This document shows, one piece after another, positions 1-5,778 of a stretch of DNA of 6,419 bases (within the stretch, counting starts at the first letter, position 1; each line of letters starts with the position of its first letter). The notes beneath the pieces were generated by a model, which ran no database searches, had not been told where the DNA came from, and saw nothing but the letters and a program-made list of their open reading frames with translations. A program made the position numbers and the translations under genes. The DNA comes from Deltaproteobacteria bacterium (GTDB lineage Bacteria; Desulfobacterota; DSM-4660; Desulfatiglandales; Desulfatiglandaceae), in NCBI GenBank assembly GCA_019307645.1, contig JAFDJF010000217.1, positions 1 through 6,419 on the forward strand, written 5' to 3'.

Positions 1-1341
1 GCGCCTGATTCCCCATTGATAGAGCTTGTGAGCCTTGGAAGAAACACTGATGAATTTTTCCTCATGAATTTCAAGACCAGTTCATCCGTTCAAAGTGAAA
101 CGATGGTCTATCAGGTGGATCGAGAGGACATACGGCTTGAGCCTGGATCTCCGCCTGAAGATCTGGTCTTCCATTCTGTCACGCCGGATGGACTCATGAT
201 CCGTCAGACATTCCGTTTTTATGCTGACCAATACAATATCGACATGGATATGAATGTTGTCAACCAGTCAGAAAAACCGGCAAATGGCGTATTCTCTGCA
301 TCAATAAAGGCTTTACCACCCAAAGAAAAGAAGGGCTACTACTCTTATGTGGGGATTGTGCTCCTGTTGGATGGTCAACTGGAAGAAATGGAAATTGAGG
401 AGCCCTCAGAAGAAAAAGTGTCTAACGGACAAATTGACTGGATGGCCTATGAGGATGATTACTTCATATCTGCCATTATTCCTGAAGAACCGGTTCAAGG
501 GAAATTCAGGGGGTGTCTGTCGTCATTGGGAATATTGGAAGGCACCTGCTCGACACCTCCGGTATTGTTGAACCCCTCTCAACAGAAATCCTCCCTGTAC
601 ACACTCTATTTCGGCCCCCGGGATCTGGGGATCTTGAAAGAGGTCGGGAAAGGCCTCGACAGGGCGGTGGATTTCGGTTGGTTTGATATTATTGCCAAGG
701 GCCTTTTGTACGTTCTGCTGTTTTTTAACAAATTCATAAACAACTATGGGGTATCCATTATCCTTCTAACAATCCTGGTCAAGATCCTTTTCTGGCCCCT
801 CACCCACAAAAGCTATAAGTCCATGAAAGAAATGCAAAAGCTTCAACCCATAATGGCCAAGATCAGAGAAAAGTATAAGAACGACAAGCAGAAGATGAAC
901 CAGGAGATGATGGGCCTTTACAAAACCTATAAGGTGAACCCCATGAGCGGGTGTTTGCCCATGATTGTTCAGCTTCCGGTTTTTTTCGCACTCTTCAGAC
1001 TTCTGGGCAGTTCCATCGAGTTGAGGCATGCCCCGTTCATGCTCTGGATCAATGACCTTTCAGCACCTGATCGCCTTTTCAATTTTCCGTTTTCCATACC
1101 ATTTATGTCCCCACCTCATGGAATACCCGTGCTGACACTGTTGATGGGAGCTTCTATGTTCATTCAACAGAAAATGACCCCGACTCCGGGCGATCCGGCC
1201 CAGGCCAAGATGATGATGTTCATGCCCATTATCTTTACGTTCATGTTTATCAACTTTCCTTCCGGCCTGGTCCTTTACTGGTTAATCAATAACATCCTTT
1301 CAATAGGTCAACAGTACAGAATTCTGAAACGCTCTGCTTAA
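1..1341 (+). CDS. yidC: Membrane protein insertase YidC (5' end missing)
   Basis: YidC inserts and folds inner-membrane proteins, alone or with the Sec translocon. The frame is open from base 1, so the gene starts upstream; the TTG at 16 is only an internal Leu codon. The 446 visible residues cover most of the periplasmic domain (about 1-215) and the conserved membrane core. A hydrophobic segment lies near 232-246. The next, around 250-265, carries Lys261 where E. coli has the groove arginine Arg366. A charged cytoplasmic hairpin rich in Lys, Met and Gln follows (about 266-312), with the family-typical KVNPMSGCLPM stretch. Further membrane segments lie near 314-335, 375-390 and 404-437, and FPSGLVLYW is near the end. 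Gram-negative YidC is usually about 530-560 residues, so roughly the first 90-110, including the first membrane helix, are lost to the window edge. The order yidC-jag-mnmE matches the classical rpmH-rnpA-yidD-yidC cluster. Identification is very secure. Confidence 0.97.
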   Translation, partial: APDSPLIELVSLGRNTDEFFLMNFKTSSSVQSETMVYQVDREDIRLEPGSPPEDLVFHSVTPDGLMIRQTFRFYADQYNIDMDMNVVNQSEKPANGVFSASIKALPPKEKKGYYSYVGIVLLLDGQLEEMEIEEPSEEKVSNGQIDWMAYEDDYFISAIIPEEPVQGKFRGCLSSLGILEGTCSTPPVLLNPSQQKSSLYTLYFGPRDLGILKEVGKGLDRAVDFGWFDIIAKGLLYVLLFFNKFINNYGVSIILLTILVKILFWPLTHKSYKSMKEMQKLQPIMAKIREKYKNDKQKMNQEMMGLYKTYKVNPMSGCLPMIVQLPVFFALFRLLGSSIELRHAPFMLWINDLSAPDRLFNFPFSIPFMSPPHGIPVLTLLMGASMFIQQKMTPTPGDPAQAKMMMFMPIIFTFMFINFPSGLVLYWLINNILSIGQQYRILKRSA

Positions 1342-1346
1342 TTTTT

Positions 1347-1351
1347 GGAGG
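1347..1351 (+). promoter_or_regulatory. Ribosome binding site of jag
   Basis: A perfect GGAGG lies in the 13-nt gap after the yidC stop. Three consecutive ATG codons follow at 1355, 1358 and 1361, with spacings of 3, 6 and 9 nt. The second or third ATG is therefore better placed than the first; the choice changes the protein by only one or two residues. Confidence 0.8.
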
Positions 1352-1354
1352 TCA

Positions 1355-2101
1355 ATGATGATGCAAACTTATGAATTTCAAGGTAAAACAGCTGAAGATG
1401 CAATTGAAAAAGCCTGTCGCACACTGAGTTTGACAAAAGACGGAATGGAAATCGAAATCCTCGAACCCGGGTCTGCAGGGATTTTTGGTTTAGTCGGTGG
1501 CAGAAAAGCCAAAATCAAGGTTTGTATCCCGGAACGAGAAAACAAACCACGGGAAGAACCCGAACAAAAAACCAAACAGGAACCCGTACAAAGGTCTGAG
1601 CAAGGGGCAGAGCAGGAAATTGATCAACCCATTGAGGCCGCCGAAGAAAAAAATGGCCTGGCAGTTGCCAAAGAGGCACTTGAAAATATCCTGACCCTGA
1701 TCCCAATGGAAAGTACCACGGTTACGGCAGAACAGACGAACGGGATTATTTCTCTGGACATTGAGGGTGACAAATCAGGTCTTCTGATCGGGCGTAAGGG
1801 AAGGACTCTGGATGCCCTGCAGTTTATCGTAAACAAGATTGTCAACAAAACCCTGGAAAAGAGAACCCAGGTTGTTGTTGATTCTGAGAGTTATCGTAAG
1901 AGAAGAAAAGAATTTTTGACTCAAATGGCGTTGCAGATGGGCGCCAAGGCAAAAAAGATAAAAAAACCTGTGGCCACTAACCTTCTGTACCCCCATGACC
2001 GGAGGATTGTACATCTGGCCCTCAGAGATGATGGTGAACTGAGCACCAAGAGCAGGGGGGACGGTCTCTTTAAAAAGGTTATTATTATTCCCAGAGGATA
2101 G
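1355..2101 (+). CDS. jag: Jag/KhpB family RNA-binding protein (Jag_N, KH, R3H)
   Basis: This is a single-strand nucleic-acid-binding protein of the Jag/KhpB (SpoIIIJ-associated) family, cytoplasmic and usually encoded right after yidC, as here. The first 58 or so residues form the Jag_N domain, with the typical AGIFGLVGGRKAKIKV ending. A charged, low-complexity linker (about 62-98), rich in Glu, Gln, Pro and Lys, follows. The KH-like domain (about 100-180) carries the GxxG loop as G146-R-K-G149. The R3H domain (about 185-248) has the signature R216-x3-H220. In Firmicutes, KhpB with KhpA binds many RNAs and affects cell elongation and division; its role in deltaproteobacteria is less clear. 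The 13-nt gap behind yidC implies co-transcription and possibly translational coupling. Length (248 residues) is normal for forms with Jag_N. The first of three tandem ATGs is annotated, although the next two are better spaced from GGAGG. Confidence 0.95.
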   Translation: MMMQTYEFQGKTAEDAIEKACRTLSLTKDGMEIEILEPGSAGIFGLVGGRKAKIKVCIPERENKPREEPEQKTKQEPVQRSEQGAEQEIDQPIEAAEEKNGLAVAKEALENILTLIPMESTTVTAEQTNGIISLDIEGDKSGLLIGRKGRTLDALQFIVNKIVNKTLEKRTQVVVDSESYRKRRKEFLTQMALQMGAKAKKIKKPVATNLLYPHDRRIVHLALRDDGELSTKSRGDGLFKKVIIIPRG

Positions 2102-2137
2102 TTTCGTATATTCTAAACAAAATATTGTATCGGAACT

Positions 2138-2151
2138 TGCCTGTTCAGGCA
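2138..2151. repeat. Small inverted repeat in the jag-mnmE gap
   Basis: TGCCTG-TT-CAGGCA is a perfect 14-bp interrupted palindrome within the 77-nt gap between jag and mnmE. No T-run follows, so it does not look like an intrinsic terminator. It could be a chance palindrome, a processing hairpin or a weak operator. The rest of the gap is A/T-rich and shows no convincing promoter. Confidence 0.35.
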
Positions 2152-2178
2152 GCCCTGTGACTGGTTACGAAGCGGGCT

Positions 2179-3591
2179 ATGGACAACGAACAACTTACCA
2201 CGGACCACTTACAAATTCCTTCGGATGGGGATACTATTTGCGCCATTGCCACCCCTGTTGGCCAGGCCGGAATCGGTATTGTACGTATCAGCGGCCCACT
2301 GTCCGTTACAATCGCTGGAAAAATTTTTAGGCCCAAAAGACCTGTCAATCAACTTCAGAGCCATCGCCTATATCTTGGACAACTGCATGATCCATCTTCC
2401 GGGGCTTTGATTGACGAAGTCCTGCTTTCCTACATGCAGGCTCCCAATTCCTATACACGCGAAGATGTCGTTGAAATCAACTCCCACAGCGGCTATCTTC
2501 TTCTCTCCATGATTCTCCAGGTTGTACTTAGCCAGGGGGCACGACTTGCCAGGCCCGGAGAATTTACCTTAAGGGCATTCCTGAACGGAAGGATCGATCT
2601 GACCCAGGCAGAAGCAGTGACCAATCTGATCAATTCTCAATCGGCAAGAGGTCTTCATCTGGCCTCCCGGCAAATACAGGGATCATTTAAGCATGAAATC
2701 GAGGTGCTGCGACAAAATGTGGTGGATACCCTTGCCCAGGTAGAAGTGGCCATAGATTTCCCGGAAGAGGAGGCAGGTCTCCTGCCAAGGCAAGAGGTCG
2801 CTAAACAGATCCAGGAGGAGGTAGCCAAGCCTTTAGAGGCCCTGATCGAGGCCCATGCCAACAAGAGAATCTGGATTGACGGTGTAAACACTGTTATCGT
2901 CGGGCGAGTCAATGCAGGGAAATCCAGTCTCCTCAACCTGCTATTGAATGAACAAAGGGCAATTGTAACGCCTGTCCCCGGAACGACAAGAGACGTCATC
3001 GGTTCGACCATCACTATCAACGGGATTCCTTTCCGCCTGATGGATACGGCCGGATTCCGTGATGTGAAAGATGAGGTGGAAAAGATCGGCATCCACCTGG
3101 CCGAGCAGAAACTGGCGGAAGCAGATTTTTTGCTGGTAGTCATTGACCAGAGCCGTCCTCTGAACCAGAGCGATCTGGATATCGTTGCAAAAGCCGAAGG
3201 AAAAAATACACTGATCGTGATCAACAAAATCGATTTGCCTCCCAGGCTCAGTGTTGAGACTGCATTAGACGGATTTCCTGTGGTCAGGATATCGGCCCTT
3301 ACAGGTCAGGGCCTTGATGATCTGAGAAGAGTGATTGTGGAATGTGTTCTGGAGGGTGACATGGATTTGACCTCCTCTAACGTGGTCCCGAACCTGAGAC
3401 ACAAGCAGGCTTTGACAGATGCAGCGGGTTTTTTCAATAGCGCTGCACGCAGCTTAAAGGAGGATGCGCCAACGGAAATTGTGGCCGTAGAACTCAAAAG
3501 CGGGCTTGACGCGCTGGGGGCGATCATTGGTGAGACTACCAGCGAAGAGATATTGGACAGTATTTTTAGTCAGTTCTGTTTGGGAAAATAA
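2179..3591 (+). CDS. mnmE: tRNA uridine-5-carboxymethylaminomethyl modification GTPase MnmE
   Basis: MnmE (TrmE) is a cytoplasmic GTPase that works with MnmG to install the 5-carboxymethylaminomethyl group on the wobble uridine (U34) of certain tRNAs, using a tetrahydrofolate-derived carbon. The folate-binding N-terminal domain starts near residue 16, and PGEFTLRAFLNGRIDLTQAEA sits in the expected place. The G domain has G1 as G242-RVNA-GKSS, keeping the K+-coordinating Asn (N245). G2 is TTRD (269-272), G3 is DTAG (289-292), G4 is NKID (349-352), and E301 aligns with the E. coli catalytic Glu282. The protein ends with C467-L-G-K470, the family's terminal CxGK motif with its catalytic Cys, so the 3' end is intact. 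At 470 residues it is slightly longer than E. coli MnmE (454), because of a 14-residue N-terminal extension. ATG 2179 is the only ATG/GTG/TTG between the upstream stop at 2158 and the conserved core, although its Shine-Dalgarno sequence is poor. Its partner mnmG is not in the window. Confidence 0.97.
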   Translation: MDNEQLTTDHLQIPSDGDTICAIATPVGQAGIGIVRISGPLSVTIAGKIFRPKRPVNQLQSHRLYLGQLHDPSSGALIDEVLLSYMQAPNSYTREDVVEINSHSGYLLLSMILQVVLSQGARLARPGEFTLRAFLNGRIDLTQAEAVTNLINSQSARGLHLASRQIQGSFKHEIEVLRQNVVDTLAQVEVAIDFPEEEAGLLPRQEVAKQIQEEVAKPLEALIEAHANKRIWIDGVNTVIVGRVNAGKSSLLNLLLNEQRAIVTPVPGTTRDVIGSTITINGIPFRLMDTAGFRDVKDEVEKIGIHLAEQKLAEADFLLVVIDQSRPLNQSDLDIVAKAEGKNTLIVINKIDLPPRLSVETALDGFPVVRISALTGQGLDDLRRVIVECVLEGDMDLTSSNVVPNLRHKQALTDAAGFFNSAARSLKEDAPTEIVAVELKSGLDALGAIIGETTSEEILDSIFSQFCLGK

Positions 3592-3598
3592 ATTTCGA

Positions 3599-3653
3599 TC
3601 TCCGGAGAACCGGTGTCAGGGACATCTATGAATATTTGAACCCGGTTTCTTTT
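3599..3653. terminator. Possible terminator region in the convergent mnmE / small-gene junction
   Basis: The 87-nt gap between two convergent genes contains a perfect 10-bp palindrome, TCTCCGGAGA (3599-3608). It is followed by an imperfect stem of GAACCGG (3607-3613) with CCGGTTTC (3642-3649, one bulged T). A small TGTC/GACA hairpin lies inside the loop, and TTTT (3650-3653) follows on the + strand. This could end mnmE transcription, but the long loop and short T-run make it a weak candidate. No strong bidirectional terminator is visible. Confidence 0.3.
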
Positions 3654-3678
3654 GCAGAGTGAATTTGACGGACCTTCA

Positions 3679-3915
3679 TCAACCTTCCGGTTCAACCCAT
3701 ACAATATTGTCTTTATTCACGAAAAGTACCTTCCCTGAACTGTTTTTGTGCTCCGCATCGAATAATACGATAAACTGGTTTCCGCCTTTTGTAAACAGAT
3801 CAGAGACCCTGTCTTTGATACCTATATTTACTTTTCCCGATATTGTTTCGCCCTCTGTGGTTCTGATTATAATTTTTCTAACCTCTTTCCTGTAAGCAGG
3901 TTTACCCTCTTCCAT
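3679..3915 (-). CDS. Small conserved-type protein of unknown function (possible Sm/SH3-like barrel)
   Basis: This 78-residue protein has no signal peptide or membrane segment, so it is probably cytoplasmic. I cannot assign a function. It resembles a small uncharacterised family from deltaproteobacteria (possibly the one catalogued as DUF6812, recalled from memory). Visible elements are a basic N-terminus and a strand-turn-strand (KIIIRTTEGETISGKVNIG, about 13-31). An RVSDLF segment follows (36-41), then a hydrophobic strand (FIVLF, about 48-52), a polar turn, and two closing strands (KVLFV and IVWV). This all-beta pattern would fit a small SH3- or Sm-like barrel, but that is inference. The frame runs 20 codons further upstream. 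The internal ATG at 3915 is chosen because a strong GAGGGGG precedes it with 6-nt spacing and the upstream residues look non-coding. It lies 77 nt downstream of the response regulator on the same strand and converges on mnmE. Confidence 0.8.
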   Translation of the reverse strand: MEEGKPAYRKEVRKIIIRTTEGETISGKVNIGIKDRVSDLFTKGGNQFIVLFDAEHKNSSGKVLFVNKDNIVWVEPEG

Positions 3916-3921
3916 CGTTTT

Positions 3922-3928
3922 CCCCCTC
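3922..3928 (-). promoter_or_regulatory. Ribosome binding site that fixes the small protein's start
   Basis: On the - strand GAGGGGG lies 6 nt before the ATG at 3915. It supports the 78-residue start over the longer 98-residue reading, whose extra 20 codons would contain this site. Confidence 0.8.
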
Positions 3929-3992
3929 TTGTTATCCCAAATAGACTTAGGGTTCGCGCAAAAATAACTCTTCACATTTTTGGCGTTCAGAT

Positions 3993-4367
3993 TTAGGGTA
4001 GGTTCTTCTCAACATAACCCAGGAGCAACTCCATGGATACCGGTTTTGCGATAAAAGGGTATCCGCCCATATTGCTGCCGATTTTGCCGCCTTCTTCCCT
4101 TGTTACGGCTGCAGTTAAAAAGACAACTCGGATATCCTTTGTCTCCTCATTGTTCTTAATCCGCCTGGCCACCTCGCCACCATCCATATCCGGCATCATG
4201 ACATCAAGCAGCAGCATATCCGGTTTGAATGACATGGCGGCGCCAAGTGCCTGAGCTCCCTTGTTTTCTGTGAGGATTTCGTATTTACCGGTCTTTTCGA
4301 GCATCAGTTTGAGCATATCCGTGAGGCTTTTCTCATCATCGACAATCATTATCTTTTTCTTGTCCAT
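3993..4367 (-). CDS. Stand-alone response regulator receiver protein (CheY-like)
   Basis: A single receiver (REC) domain of 124 residues with no output domain, so it probably acts by protein-protein interaction after phosphorylation by a histidine kinase not present here. All key residues are present: the acidic pair D10-D11 after IMIV, phospho-acceptor D55 in LLLDVMMPDMDG, the switch Thr T85 in FLTA, and K108-P109 near the C-terminus. The 89-104 region is unusually rich in Gly and Asn and lacks the usual short loop. The frame extends 28 codons upstream, to 4451. ATG 4367 is chosen because the conserved domain starts there and AGAAGG (4373-4378) precedes it by 5 nt; the extra residues are mostly charged and unlike any receiver. 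The gene follows lemA by 137 nt on the same strand and precedes the small unknown protein. Which signalling pathway it serves cannot be told. Confidence 0.93.
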   Translation of the reverse strand: MDKKKIMIVDDEKSLTDMLKLMLEKTGKYEILTENKGAQALGAAMSFKPDMLLLDVMMPDMDGGEVARRIKNNEETKDIRVVFLTAAVTREEGGKIGSNMGGYPFIAKPVSMELLLGYVEKNLP

Positions 4368-4451
4368 GCCACCCTTCTCTTTTTCATGCCGTTCAACCCG
4401 TCTTGTATTTTTATCAACAGTGTCCATCCAGAAATGAGATATTTTGTTCAA

Positions 4452-4493
4452 GGTCAGCGCCCCGCACCCCGTACTGCCGGCGAATCGCTGACC
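4452..4493. repeat. 42-nt imperfect hairpin / inverted repeat between lemA and the response regulator
   Basis: GGTCAGCG (4452-4459) and CGCTGACC (4486-4493) form a perfect 8-bp stem. Read on the - strand, an inner stem of CCGGCA with TGCGGG (5 of 6 pairs) extends it, with an asymmetric internal loop and an 8-nt apical loop. The interior is GC-rich against its A/T-rich flanks. It lies 11 nt after the lemA stop on the transcribed strand. There is no T-run, so it is not a standard intrinsic terminator. It could be a REP-type element, an mRNA-stabilising 3' hairpin, or an operator. Confidence 0.6.
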
Positions 4494-4504
4494 ATTTACG
4501 ATGG

Positions 4505-5080
4505 TTAGAATTTCACTTTCGGTGCTTCCTGTCGCTCCTGTGGCACATCAAAGAATGCCGCTTTTTCAAAACCAAACATGCCCGCTATTATGTTGGTTGG
4601 GAATGACCGAATCTTGATATTATAGGCCTTGACAGTTTCATTGAAACGCCGGCGCTCAACAGCAATCCGGTTTTCCGTCCCTGCCAGTTCATCCTGTAAA
4701 CGGACAAAATTGGTGTTCGCCTTTAACTCCGGATAACGCTCAACGACCACAAGCAGGCGGGAAAGGGCGGATGAAAGCTGATTGTTAGCCTGGATCTTGT
4801 CACTGATATTCGCTGCACCTGCCACCTTTGATCTGGCCTCGGTCACTTTCACGAAGACTTCTTTTTCATGGGAGGCATAGCCTTTGACCGTTTCCACGAG
4901 ATTAGGGATCAGATCATAACGACGCTGGAGTTGGTTCTCCACCTGGGCCCATGCCCCCTTCACAGACTCGTCCATGGTTACAAGGCTGTTATATGTCCCC
5001 TTCAGGTACATAAACGGAATCAAAATTAACAGCGCCAGTATCACGACGATGATCAGTATGGTTTTTTGAGCCTTTCCCAT
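4505..5080 (-). CDS. lemA: LemA family membrane protein
   Basis: This is a LemA-family protein (PF04011), 191 residues, which is the usual length. The family has an N-terminal membrane anchor followed by a long antiparallel helical bundle on the outer face; its molecular function is not established. One hydrophobic segment lies at about residues 6-27. The core then has the characteristic YNSLVTMDESVKGAWAQVE and RRYDLIPNLVETVKGYASHE blocks, then ELKAN-F-LQDELAGTENRIAVERRR-FN, and the FP-N-IAGMFGF segment near the C-terminus. The frame is open 53 codons further upstream, but ATG 5080 is preceded by GGAGG with 5-nt spacing and begins exactly at the membrane anchor. It starts 1 nt after the stop of the upstream nucleotidyltransferase frame, which implies translational coupling. 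LemA genes are commonly paired with TPM-domain genes, as here. Confidence 0.95.
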   Translation of the reverse strand: MGKAQKTILIIVVILALLILIPFMYLKGTYNSLVTMDESVKGAWAQVENQLQRRYDLIPNLVETVKGYASHEKEVFVKVTEARSKVAGAANISDKIQANNQLSSALSRLLVVVERYPELKANTNFVRLQDELAGTENRIAVERRRFNETVKAYNIKIRSFPTNIIAGMFGFEKAAFFDVPQERQEAPKVKF

Positions 5081-5081
5081 C

Positions 5082-5767
5082 TTATCCTCCCAGTGCATCA
5101 ACCCGTTTTGAAAGTTTGCGCATTTCAACCAGATAGCCTTTAAATATTTCGCCGGTTTCACTGCCTCCCGGCTTTGATTTTCCTTCTTTGATGTCAAGGA
5201 GTTTTTCAAATATTCCAAGATCAATGTCAACTGCCTCACAGGTGTTTCGGACGATAGCGCGTTTTTCTTTTGGGATGTCCTGGCCCTTAATGTAGAGAAG
5301 TGCCTTAAAAATGGCCACCAGCGCCGGGATTGAATTCCGTATCACGTCTTTTAATGCCCGCCCTTTTCCAGAAGACTCCAGGTATGCTTCCCTGAGTATA
5401 AGCAGCTTACCCTTGATCTCCCTCTCACACTGGAGCCGGATGAATTCAACGTCACCCGCTGGAAGTTGAGGTACTCGATGGGGAATACATCCATCGAGGT
5501 CGCCACATAGGTTTCGGTCAAAAAGAGCGGGATCGCCACATTCCTTTTTCGCCATTTCTTTATCACAGGAAACGCCCGGTCAAGCTGTTCGATCCCTTGT
5601 TCAGAGAGCACGATCATGAAATTGATATCGGATTTTCCCGGCCGGTAGTCCTTGCCTGTGGCGCTCCCATATAGAAGAATACTGACCAGATCACCACCGT
5701 AAATGCCCTTATAATCAGCAATGATCTCCGGAAATATTTCTTTTGGGTCTTTAATGGTCTTTGCCAT
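5082..5767 (-). pseudogene. Nucleotidyltransferase-like protein, broken by a frameshift
   Basis: Two overlapping frames together encode one protein. The N-terminal frame starts at ATG 5767, 5 nt after AGGAG, and closes at 5351. It has the nucleotidyltransferase signature YGSATGKDYRPGKSDIN (G34-S35, D47, N49) and continues with family-like sequence to FPIEYLNFQ, about 5459. After that its residues (RVTLNSSGSSVRG) lose family character. The C-terminal frame resumes it from about 5448, at EFIRLQCEREIKGKLL, through a helical region to the stop at 5082. The span is 686 nt, one base short of a multiple of three. Related proteins, as I recall them, are about 240 residues with roughly 15 more between these blocks, so a small out-of-frame deletion near 5448-5458 is likely. 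The second DxD carboxylate is Asn, so even the intact protein may not be catalytic. The gene sits 11 nt after the TPM gene and 1 nt before lemA. An assembly or sequencing error is the main alternative. Confidence 0.8.
5086..5090 (-). promoter_or_regulatory. Ribosome binding site of lemA, inside the end of the upstream frame
   Basis: GGAGG on the - strand lies 5 nt before the lemA ATG at 5080 and overlaps the last codons of the nucleotidyltransferase C-terminal frame. It decides the lemA start and makes coupling to upstream translation plausible. Confidence 0.85.
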
Positions 5768-5772
5768 AATTG

Positions 5773-5777
5773 CTCCT
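5773..5777 (-). promoter_or_regulatory. Ribosome binding site of the nucleotidyltransferase-like gene
   Basis: AGGAG on the - strand, within the 11 nt between the TPM stop (5779) and ATG 5767, with 5-nt spacing. It supports ATG 5767 over the upstream TTG at 5782, which overlaps the TPM stop. Confidence 0.8.
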
Positions 5778-5778
5778 C

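Noticed and set aside
16..18. TTG at 16 as the start of YidC
   Set aside because: The frame is open to base 1, and a start here would remove the first membrane helix required for YidC topology; the gene is simply cut by the window.
2655..3227. 190-codon open frame antisense to mnmE
   Set aside because: It lies wholly inside the unmistakable mnmE coding sequence. Its residues are Ser/Arg/Thr-rich shadow composition with no domain resemblance.
3916..3992. Promoter for the small protein (TTGCGC about 18 nt before GGATAA)
   Set aside because: Both boxes match the sigma-70 consensus poorly; not strong enough to report as a feature.
4452..4493. Hairpin after lemA as an intrinsic terminator
   Set aside because: The stem is followed by TTGAACAAAA on the transcribed strand, with no T-run.
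5081..5239. N-terminal extension of LemA by 53 residues
   Set aside because: The stretch overlaps the nucleotidyltransferase C-terminus in another frame, is unlike LemA, and GGAGG is placed for ATG 5080.
5351..5555. Programmed -1 ribosomal frameshift joining the two nucleotidyltransferase frames
   Set aside because: A -1 shift would join the frames, but I see no in-frame slippery heptamer in the overlap (CGA AAA AGG near 5545 does not fit the X XXY YYZ pattern), and family residues appear to be missing at the junction.
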